This document shows, one piece after another, positions 31,871 through 43,400 of a stretch of DNA of 64,000 nucleotides. Every line of letters starts with the position of its first letter. Positions within the stretch are counted from its first letter, which is position 1. The DNA lies in contig JAEVLN010000018.1 of assembly GCA_018350325.1 (NCBI GenBank), positions 128,185 to 192,184 on the forward strand, given 5' to 3'. Source of the stretch: Globodera rostochiensis. Taxonomy: Eukaryota; Nematoda; Chromadorea; Rhabditida; Heteroderidae. The notes beneath the pieces are model-generated. The model made no database searches. It saw only the letters and a program-made list of their open reading frames with translations, and was not told the origin of the DNA. The position numbers and the translations under genes were made by a program.

Positions 31871-34487
31871 GCAAACAATGCACAAATTACATAATTAGTA
31901 ATGCTCGAGAGTCTCTCGGAGGTTGACTCGAGAATAGCATTGGCTTTTTGGGCTTTAGAGTCTCGGGGGGTCAAGTCAAGTTTTGGTGTGATTAGGGTTG
32001 ATCAAAAATGCCGGAATTGGGATTTTTATTGGAACCAAAATGCTGAATTTAATTATCAAGCATCACTATAAGGCAAAATAATGCATTTTGTGCTGGACAA
32101 AAACATAATTGTGACTCTTATAATATGTATTTAATTGATGTGCAACAATTTGAAACAATTAATAAAAACATTTTTTTACCATTTAATTTGGCAAATTTTA
32201 CTGTAGATTCTAAAATAAATTCAAATTTATTGAAATCTTTAAGCATTCATTTGCAATAAAATATTAAAATCAAAAATATGAATCATTTAAATTCTGCTGA
32301 AATTTTTATTGGATTTTGAATTTTCTTAAATAATTTAATTTGGGTATTTAATTTAAAGAATTTCAAATATAAAACAACTCGAAATAAAAAAATGAAGAAA
32401 AAAATTATGACAAATATAATTTTGTTGTTAAATATTCAAAAAATTCGCTTCAAAAGGCGGGGATGCCGCCACAATTTTGACGTGCTTTGCCCACAGCAAA
32501 AATGCCAATTTGAGGATTAATTTGCCGACACTTTTCGGCACGTTCAAAGCGACGGCGGACAACCGGAAAGAGTGGCAGGCGGCACGACGAATCCGGACAG
32601 TTCGGCGCCAGGCGTTTTGGCGTGATCAGTCCTAATTTAGTCATTAGTAAATCAAATTACCTATTTAATTATCCAGAAGTTCTCAATGTATTTATTGAAT
32701 CTTTGATCAAGCGAAAGCTAACCGATTTGTTTTTTTGTTCATAAAAAGTTTTTTCTTAAAATGTATACCAATTTTTTGTGCCAATTTGTTTTTTCTCTAA
32801 AACTTTTGGCTTTACACGTGTAAAAATGTAATTTTTCGTGCCCAACTTTTCGCTTATGGTCGAATCAAAATCCCTTTTTTTTTGTTTTTAATTTTGTTTA
32901 AATCGATTTGTGTACAATAATTATAATTATGAATGAATGAGTGGTATGAGCGCATATGTACATAAATATTTCCCAAAAATTTCTCCATAATTCTCCTTAT
33001 CAGTTTTGGGGGGGGGGGCCCTTAGGTCGGTGGTTGTAGACGGAGGAGACTTTCTTCTTCTGATCAACCCAACAAAATGGGGGGGGGGGATTGCAAACAT
33101 TGAGTTGGTCCGTCCGTCTCCGTCCGTCCCCGTCATGGGACCACAATTTTTTGGTTTAAGTCACTCACTTTCACCTTGTTTGGTGTACTGTATGTATATG
33201 AAAGTACAAAAACAAATTAAAATTGTTTACAGTATGCATAATTGGGGGAAAATTTAGTTAGGTAGTTACAAGTTAAAAAAGGCTTGCATTCATTTTCGGG
33301 ATTTAAACAATGTTTCTGAATTGGAATATTTAAAATAAAAATTATTATTCGAAAAAATACAAAATGTTTTATGACAAATATTTAAAGTTGGATTTTTTAA
33401 TTGCATGTTGTGATACTACAGAAATAAATTTTTATATGAATTAAAATGCTATTTCAAATTTTCAAATTAAGCCCCAACATTTTTTTAAAGGAATTTCAAA
33501 TTTGATGTAAATGCTTAAATGAAATTAAAGAGCTAGAGGGGAGGCAACGTGAGGACTACCGTAGTTAGGAATGAAAGAACCAATCAACGCCGAGGGGGTG
33601 GGGCCATTCTTCGCTTTTGCGACAAAATGGTGGATTCCCTTCCACTTGCTTTGCTCATCGGGCAGCGTATTATTGTATTAATTAGAGCCCGGGGAATTGA
33701 GGACCGATCGAAATTTTGATCAAAAATCTTGATCATTCGGGCTTTTTAGAATCGATCAAAAATCTTGATCATTCGGGCTTTTTAGAATCGATCGAGAATC
33801 TTGATCATTCGGGCTTTTAGAATCGATCAAAAATCTTGATCATTCGGGATTTTTAGAATTAAAATCTGTAGTTAGAGCCCGGGGAATTGAGGACCGATCA
33901 AGCTTTTCCATCGAGAATCTTGATCATTCGGGCTTTAGAATTAAAATCTGTAGGTGCCAATATTTCCGCAACGGAAAAATTGATAAGCAAAAATGGAAAC
34001 TCCGAGGTTCACTGACCACAAAATGTCCAAAAATATTTAATAAACAAAAATTGAAATACCTAAAAATGAGTGCAATTTTATATGATTGAAAATTGTGAGA
34101 CAAAATTATCGGCACTTCCCCTCCCCCCCCCCAAACCCTGATGAATGAATGATTGAATGAATGAATTGAATGAACTGTGTGAGTGCTGATAAATCTGGTC
34201 AAAAATTTCACCCAGATTAGATAGTGCATATACCACATACATACCGATGTGTCCACACAATTCATTCACACTTTTATCTGGAGGCCCCGAGGGGTTGATA
34301 AAGCTCAAGAGTACCCCCCGCAGGGGACGTTTAGTTTATCTTCTCCTTTTTTTTTTGTTGTTTTGAGTGCCGATAAAAATGATTTCTTGATGATTTGAAT
34401 GTGTGGGATGGGGGCATGGGATGGGGGTTGGATTCGTTTTGATAAAAAAAAATTATGAATTTTTTGATAAGATTTTTTTTAGCACAA
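31871..34487. other. Intergenic, ground-like to GATA gene
   Basis: Mostly AT-rich repeats. 32460-32640 has coding-like composition on the plus strand (NLRINLPTLFGTF, RRQAFWRDQS) but its end merges into a dispersed repeat, so I treat it as a possible gene fragment. 33690-33950 is an approximately 37-bp array (GATCATTCGGGCTTTTTAGA) linked to two TAGAGCCCGGGG ends. G runs at 33007 and 33080. Confidence 0.5.
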
Positions 34488-37400
34488 ATGGAGGCCGCCC
34501 CAATGAACAACAACGCCGCCAACAATGGCAACAACAACAACAACGGCAACGACAACATCAGTACCATCAGCAACAACAATGGCACCAACAACGACGGCAT
34601 TGGCATTGGAAGTGCCAACCAATTTGCTGTGGTCGGAAGCAACCCCGGGCTGCTGATGGTGGCACCCGCAACTTCAGCTTCATCAATTCCGACGGGTTAA
34701 GCATTTTTTTGTTTTGTATATTAATTATTGACAAAATTTAATTTTGTTTTCAAAAAATTATTCATTTTCATCGATACCGACGGGTTAAGCTTTTTTTGTT
34801 TTGTATATTAATTATTGCCAAAATTTAATTTCGTTTTCAAAAAATTATTCATTTTATTCCGGATCCGATCAGTTTGGCGTGATCACTCCTAATTTAGTGA
34901 TTAGGAAAGCAAATCAAACAAAAATTGATATCATTCAGAGGCTCTCAATTTGTTGAACTTTTGATCAAGCGAAAGCTAATCGATTTCGTCTTTTCTCAAG
35001 AAATTTAAAGCTTAAACATTTTTGTGCCATTTTGGCGCGCTGAGTCATAACTTTTTTTCTTTATGTCCAATCGCTTAGCTCTTTTTTATTATAGAATTTA
35101 CAGACAAAGTGTTTATACATATTGTGGCACATTTTTAGCATATGCCCACTATTTTTTTAATCATAAATTTAAAAAACCGCTAAATTTTTAAATTTAAATC
35201 TTACTGTATTATTTAAAATTAGCAATTTCAAGGTCCAATGGAATTGCATACTGTTCGCCTGTACGAAGAGTACACACGGCAATTGTTGAACAACAACAAC
35301 AACAACAACAGCAGCAACAACCCGTTGGTCACCACGGGGACCATAACATGTAAATTTTTTTTTTGAAATTTTAATTTAGCAACAAAATTTATTAAAATCT
35401 TGAATATAAAATATAAATAATTTTTTTTTTTAATTTAAACAATTTTTTTAGTGAATTTTTCGCCTCCATCCACCAGCACCAACCTGTACATGGCGAACAA
35501 CAACAGCAGCAGCGGCAGCTCATTCTACGCGCCAACTGCAAATGCATGGAACAACCAGACGACGTCGCATCAGCATCAGCAACAACAACAACAATATTAC
35601 ATCGAGCCGTTCAACTATTTCACTGAGTAAGTTAAATTTGTGCGGCAAAGCGTTGAAATTGGTTTTGTGAGCTGTTTTAAGTTAGCTTTTTGTTTGAAAT
35701 TTGTAAATAATGAATTTAAATCGCTCTATTGGGTTTCTGAGCCTCAAAAAAGATTTAATTAATTAGCCTTTAAAATATTTAGCAGGTGATTTCCGCTTTT
35801 GCTTACCGGGCATTTTGTCCGTGGGGACATTTTGTCGTTTTCTCCACTACCGGACATTTTGTCCGTTTTTTGCTTTTATGGACGGACCCTTGTCGGTTAG
35901 ACCTTTTGTCGTCGTTTTTCCCATTACCGAACATTTTGTCCGATTTTTTGCATACCGGACCTTTTGTCGTTCCCCCCCCCCCCCACCACCGGACATTTTG
36001 CCCTATTTGGCCTACCGGACATTTTGTCCACATACGCTTTTTTGTTTGTTGTTTTTCATATTAAAATCTTTTTTTTTTTTAATTTGTTGTTGACACGTTA
36101 TTTTAAAAATCCAAAAGATAATTAATTCTTTTTTAATTGAATTAATTTTAAAATTTCTTCTTCCAGCAGTACGGCATATTTTGCGCCTTCGGCGATGCTC
36201 GGCTTGGACTCGCTCGGCGGCACATACGGCGGCAATTTTGGTAATCTGCAAGGTGGTCGATTAATTAGTTTATTTGCATTTAAATTAATTAATTTTTGTA
36301 TAATTTTATTCATAATTAAATCTTTGTCTTTTACATTTAAATTGATTAATTATTAAATTATTTTAGGTTTTGTCACCGGAGGGGGCATCGAAGCGCCCGT
36401 CCAATACCACCATCCGCAAGGCCATCATCACTCAACATTGGCAGGTGGAAATGATTTAAAAACAATTTTTGTTGTAAAAAACTTTTTAAATTTTAATTAA
36501 AACAATTTTTGTAATGAAAAGTGTTCTAAAGCTCAATATTTTGTTTAAATAATTTTTTTTTATTAACACGGAAAATAAAAATATGTTAATTTGTAAACCC
36601 CGGATTTGATCCGGTCTGTATTCAGTCCGGATTTGGTCTAACAGACAAAAATTATATATATTTTTTAATTTATTTGGATCATCATTTTATGATTTTAAAT
36701 TTAAAAAATAAAATTAATTATTTTTAAAAAGGTGGCGGCGATTTGCTTATGGGCGGCGGCCCTCTGATGCCTGCAGCACAGCCCGACCGTGAATGCACGG
36801 CGTGCGGCATTGAAATCGACGCTGTGCGATTTGATGCTAGGGGGTAATTATAAAATAAAATAATAATAAATATAATTTAATTAAATTAAAAATTGAATTG
36901 TTTTTTAAATTTCCAAATTCAGCTATTCAATCTGCGGCCCGTGTCACGACCATCAGCAGATGGAGTTGCAGCAGCATCTACAACAACAGCCGCTGGACAG
37001 TTCGACGACCAGTCAAATGGTGAAGAATTTTTTGTTTTTTGTATAAAAAAATTTTATAAACCTCTAATTAAAATTAGGGTAGGCCAAGACTGGGATTTTT
37101 GGGAAAATCCGGGAACGGGATTGAAAAAATTCCGGGCAAAAAAAAAACCGGAAGTAGGATAAAAAAAAAGAAAAAAATGATTTTGTACCACTATAAGGGA
37201 GTTTTGAAGGAATTTTGAAAAATCGGGATCAAAATTTCAGTACCAGGCCTTTTTTGTTTTATTTCTGGTTGTTTTATTTATTTTACTCCCTATACTTGGG
37301 GAAAAAATTGAAATCAATCCCGGTCTCGGCCTACCGTAATTAAATTGATGTTTAATAATATTACTAATTTAAAAAACAAAACAAAAAATATTTTTTATTA

Positions 37401-40400
37401 AAAAATCTATTTGACAGAGCGGCGGGCTTTATGTGAACGCGGAGCAGGCGCTTCCTCCGTTGGCGTCGCAGCTGCTTGAAGTCAAAGGTAAACAAAAAAA
37501 TTTTCGACTTTCCGAATTCCGAAAAATTCTGAGGCCTCGGAATTCTGAGTTTCCGAAATTTTGAGCAAAAATTCGCAAGGTTTCGGGAAAAATTAAAATG
37601 TTTGGACCAATTTTCTTAACAAATCTCATTAAAATCTTCAAAAAAATTTTCGGCGACGCCTATCGGCGGCACCGCCGAGAAATTTGTTGAAATAATCCAA
37701 TTTTGTAAGAAATGTTTCGATTTCCCACTTTTTTGGGGTCGGAATTTCGATTTTCGAATTTTTGATTGAGGTCGTCGGCGCCCATCCCTGATAACAATCG
37801 CTTAAAAAGTTGCTAATTTTTATATGGTATACCGGCTGCCGAAAACTCTGAAAACTATCTTTTTGTTAAGAAAATTTGGACAAAATTTCGTAATTGGGCG
37901 CCAATTTTCCATTAAAGTTAAAAAAATCAAACAATCGCTTCTAAAATTTGATCAGCAAAAATGGTGCGGTTCGTGCGCCAGCTACGCCCAAAAAAGCCAA
38001 AATATGCACAAAAAACGATGAAAAAAATCCACAATCATTGAAAAGTTCACATTTTGATTTTTTTAATCAAATTAAAATTTTTTTTTCCGGCGAGAAATCA
38101 ATTTTAGGTTGGGTATTTTTCTAAAAATCCCCCCCCCCAAAAAGGTCGAAAAATTCTAAAAAATAAATGATTTTGTCCACAAAAATCGTCCAAAATTTGC
38201 TTTTTTTATGTGCACTAAAAAGTCGCGCTTTTAAAGATGATCCAGCAGCAGCAGCAGTAGCCGCAGCAATGCCCTCAACATCAAAGGGCACCGCCAAACC
38301 AAAAGGAGTGAAAAAATTGGCACCGGATGGGGCGGCTGTGCCGGCAACAAAAAATGTAAAAAATAAAAATAAATTTTTAATTATAAAATTGTTTTTTGTT
38401 TTATTTTTGTTTCAGCACCCGCCGAAGGGCGGAGGACGACAAAATTTAGTGTGTTCTAACTGCCACGGCAGTACCACCACGCTGTGGCGCCGGAACCATC
38501 ACGGGGAGCCGGTTTGCAAGTAAATTGTTTTTTTGTTTTAAAATTTAAATAAAAAATGAATAAAATATAATTTCTTTCTATCAATATAAATCAGGGCTGT
38601 GATATCTGCGGATTTTTCCTCATTCTGTGGTTTTTGGGAAAACCAATGAGGATTTTTTTTTGAAATGCGGATTTGCGGATTTTTGTGGTTTTTTGGGAAA
38701 AATGACCAATAAAAAGAATTTTTTAACAAATTTCTTTTTTTTTTTTATTTTGGTTGCTCAAAGCAAAATGAATGAAGCGAGTTTAACTTAATGTTTTTAT
38801 TTTAATGAAGAAATGTCGAATATGCGGATTTTGGGCAGGGCTCTCAGATCATCTGCGACAAAATATGGCAACAGGCTCCAAAAATATGGCATTTTTATGG
38901 CATGAGGGGTCAAAAATATGGCATTTTTGTGGCAGTTTTCTTAAGAAATTTTTAAAAAACTATTTGTTTTTTTTGAGAAGTTTGCTTCACTTCCGGGGGG
39001 GGGGGGTCGGCGGTGCCGATAGGCGCCGCCGAGAAAATTTTGAATTTTTAGCTCTTATTTGTTAAGAGATTTGTAACCAAAACTTCAAATTGTACGAATC
39101 AAAGACACTTTTTTCGGGAATCTCATTTTCCCGTCGAAATATATGAAATTTTCACAAAATTCAAAAATATGGCAAAATTATGGCATGTGTGGAAATATGG
39201 CAAAAAATATGGCAAATTTCCAAAATTATGGCATTTGCCATCAAATGAGGGCATTCTGAGAGCCCTGATTTTGGGTACTAAATAAGGATTTTTTAGTGCT
39301 CCGATGCGGATTTTTAAAATTTTGAGATCACAGCCCTGATATATATACCAATCGACTCCTCTCGCTCTTTCATGCACAAATCAGAAAAAGTTTTTGTTCT
39401 GGAGCCATTATGAAAAAAGTTATGGGCCATGGACTGAAGTGTCCCATTCAATGGGGACTCAGTTATCAGTGCTTAAGAATTTTATTTTGTAATTTTTGCT
39501 TAGGCTTAGGCTTATCTTGAGCTTTTGGGGCGGGTCGATGCTGATAGGCGCAGTTTTTGATGGAATTGTTAAGAAAATGGTCCTCCAAAACTGCAGAATT
39601 TTGCCGATTTTCGTTGGGGGGTGGGGCTGAACATAAATGTTAATTAATCGTGGAATTTATTTAAAATGAAATCAATCAATTTTTAATGTGTTTAAAATTT
39701 AATAAACTGAATTCTTTATTGTAAAATTAATTGGATTTGTTTAAAATTGTTTCCAAATTTGTCAGCGCCTGCGGACTCTACTACAAACTGCACCACATTG
39801 ACAGGCCACTGACGATGCGCAAAGAGGTAAAAATATTGAATAATCTTCAGTACTTTTATAAATTATATAAATTAATTTTTTCAATTAACTTTTAAAATTT
39901 ATTTGGCCATTTTTGCCGTCAGACGGGGGAATGGGATGGGGAGGGGTCGTCTGAGTCTGGCCATCTGAGTCTGGGAAATTTTAACACGTCATAACTCTTT
40001 TCACAGCGAACCAATCTTGGCAATATTCATATCATTTAAAAGCTCTAAGTGATTCGAGAATATAATTCAACATAAAAGAGTCAATTCAATGCAATACAAA
40101 AAAGTTATAAAAAAGAGTTTTTCAGCAAAATTAGCTTCTTTTTATCACGAGCTTTCGAATGCTTACAAAAAGTATGAGTTTGACTGTGAAAGAGTTATGA
40201 AGTGTAAAAATTTCCCAGACTCAGATGGCCAGACTCAGACGGGCCGCTCCCGAGAGGAGAAACCTCTGTGGGGGGGGCAGGGATGCCAGATCACCTTCGA
40301 GAAAAAAATGGCAAACGGCTTCTAAGAAATGACATTGTTGTAATGGCAATTTTTCTTAAGGAATTTCAAAAAAAAACAATTTGTTTTTTTTTGAAATTCT

Positions 40401-43400
40401 GCTTCAGGGGAGGGTGTCGGCGGTGCCAAAAGGCGCCGCCGAGAAAATTTTGAATTTTTAACTTCCTTTGTTAAGAGTTTTACAACCAAAAACTTCAAAT
40501 TGTACGAGGATCACTATTTTCGGGAAAGCTTCATTTTTTCCTCAATAAAATGAAAATTTTCCCCAGAGTTCCAAGAAATGGCAAAATAATGGCAAGACTC
40601 GAGAAATGGCAAATGTAATGGATTTTCAAAATATGGCATTTTTTTTTTGCCATTAAAAAAAGGGCATTCTGGCATCCCTGGGGGGGGGGCACTTGGGGCG
40701 GGGCATAGTGCAAATTGATCGGATCGGGGACACGAGGATGACAAAATGAGTGATCGAGAACTGGTGGGGGTTTAGCTTGGACCGGACTGGGCCCGAATTT
40801 TTCCCCTCTGCCCGCTATTGATCCGGGTGATTCTAGAAAAAAGCCCGGATTTTTTGACCTGGGTCTGACCAAATTGTTGACAAAAAGTCCGAGTGCCATG
40901 GGGCCCGGCTTTTTCATAAATTTTGAGTTCTAAAATTATTTAAATTTTTTTTAATTTATTTTTTAGACGGTCCAAACGCGCAAACGGAAGGCACGCGGCG
41001 GCGGTGGCGGCGGCGGCGGCATTGGCACGGCAATGGACGAAAGTTGTCCACCAGCAAAATGCAAAAAAGGAGGGCAAAAGAAGAGCAGCAGCAACAGCAA
41101 CAGTACGAAAAATGAAAAGCAATTGGAGCCGAACAATGTGAGGGCGATTTGAATTTTTTAAATTTTTTATTTTAAAAATTCACACATATTTTTTAAATTT
41201 TATCAAAAAGAGAGAGGCTAACAAAAAAAATATGTTATTTTTATTAGAGACCGGAATTTTGAAATGACCGGATCCGGAAACCGGATTCCAGAGGCCGGGA
41301 CCGGGTAATCCGGGGTTTGGCAAAAAGCCCGGACTCCTCCCATTCCAAGAAGTTTCAAAAATTACCGTATTTTTTAAATTTTGAATGCAAAACTTTTTTT
41401 AACAAAAATAGATCAATTTTAAAAATTTACTCGACGGCGCCTATCGGGATCAGAGCTGGGCAAAAAAAAACTTTGGCTTTGAGTTTCGCGAAATTTTGGG
41501 TATTTTGGGGCTTCGAGTTTCGGGTTCGGGAAAATACCCGAACTTTCGGGTAAAATGCACCCTCTAAAGACCGACATTTTTGATGAGCATTACATAATAC
41601 TGAGATTGGAAGATTTTGAAAGTCCATTTATTCTTTTAATTAATAATGCTTGTTTTTTTTTTTGCTGATTCTTAGTCGAAAAAGAAATCCGGTGTTTTTT
41701 TTTTGCATATTTTAGGCCCATTTTCCTAATTAAATTTATTAAAACTTTCTTTTCTCTCGGCGGCGCTTATTGGCACCGCCAACCCCCCCCCCCCCCCGCC
41801 CAGAAGTAATTCTTTAAAAAAATGCAAAAACCCGAAAATACACTTTTAAAAATTGAACTCCCTGGCGGCGTTTGTCGGCATCGCTGGCCCCCTCCAAAGA
41901 CCTTTAATAAAAATTGCGATTCAATTTCCCCGAGTTTTTGATCTTAAATTAAAAATTTTAAAAAGTCTCGGTCTCGAGTCTCAGTAAATTTGAGGTCTCG
42001 AGTCTCAGTAAATTTGAGGTCTTAAGTCTCAGTAAATTTGAGGTCTCGAGTCTCAGTAAATTTGAGGTCTCGAGTCTCAGTAAATTTGAGGTCTTAAGTC
42101 TCAGTAAATTTGAGGTCTCGAGTCTCAGTAAATTTGAGGTCTTAAGTCTCAGTAAATTTGAGGTCTCGAGTCTCAGTAAATTTGAGGTCTCGAGTCTCAG
42201 TAAATTTGAGGTCTTAAGTCTCAGTAAATTTGAGGTCTCGAGTCTCAGTAAATTTGAGGGCTCGTAAATTTGAGGTCTCGAGTTTAATCCTAAAATTTCA
42301 CTTGCTTGTTTCTGATCACTTCAAAAAATTGATCAATCGTAATATTATGAAATTTGATGGTAAATCGGCACCGCCGGATCACCCACGCCCCTCATTCCGC
42401 TTCCTCTGGTGGATTTTGACTTGAATTCGGATTGGAGGGTCCGAATTTCCGTTTTTCAAATTATGTCCGAAAATTTTAAAAAGCTTCGCTTTGAGTTTCG
42501 CGAAATTTCGGGTATTTTGAGGCTTCGAATTTCGGGTTTGGGTAGTGCGCCGAGCTTCGCCCAGCCCTGATTGGGATCACCCGTGCCCCCAGAATGCTAA
42601 AAAAACTCGTTTTTTTCAAAAATCATAACAAAAAATGCAGTAAAAACGGGAAATATAGCCACAAAAATCGAGCATCATTTAAAAACAAATCTTTTGTTTT
42701 GTTTCGTGTTTCGTTAAATGGAATTTCTTTGTTTTGTTTCGTCGGGAAAAAAATTTTGAGTTTTCGCCCATCTCTGGTGGCAGGCAACGCTAATTTGAAT
42801 TTTAAAAATTTAATTTTTAATTTAAAAAATTTACATATTTTCAAATTTTTTCTTATCAGAAGAGAGTGAGAGAAAAACGTTAACAAATAATTTTTTTAAA
42901 TGCTACTATTTTTTAATCAATTTAATTGAAATTTTAATTGTTTGTTGCAGCAAATTCTTGGCCTCTCCACCGCGCTGAAGTACGAATTGGCACCTCCGCC
43001 GGTGGCAGGCGCTTCCCACTATTACATTTATGAACAGCCCCAACCGTCGTCCTCTTCCGCTGCTGCTGCTGCTGCTGCTGTTGGCACGTCGTCCTTAATC
43101 GCATTTAACAGCGAAGTGAAATAAACTTAATTAGAAAAATGTTATAGTTGGGAAAAAATTAAATTAAAGTTTATTGGAAATTTCAATTTTGAATTTTGCC
43201 ATTTTATACTTTCGTCATTTTTGCGAAACTCAAATTTAAAAATTCAAATATTGAAAAGAGAATTATAGTTTGAAAACTTAATAACCTTGATTTATTGTAG
43301 AGACCGGACAGGACAGGACAGGAGTCCGGACAAAATTTTCCAGGATTCCTGATCCGTAATCCTGGTATTTTCGTCGAAGCACCAGGATCAGGATATCCTG

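Noticed and set aside
31701..31898. Alternative last-exon frame of the ground-like gene (FVRSVQQQQAQLQLRSLD)
   Set aside because: The phase-0 frame from exon 17 gives IRQKRAAAASPTAIAF to YTMWI and stops at 31870; the alternative needs an unsupported start inside the intron.
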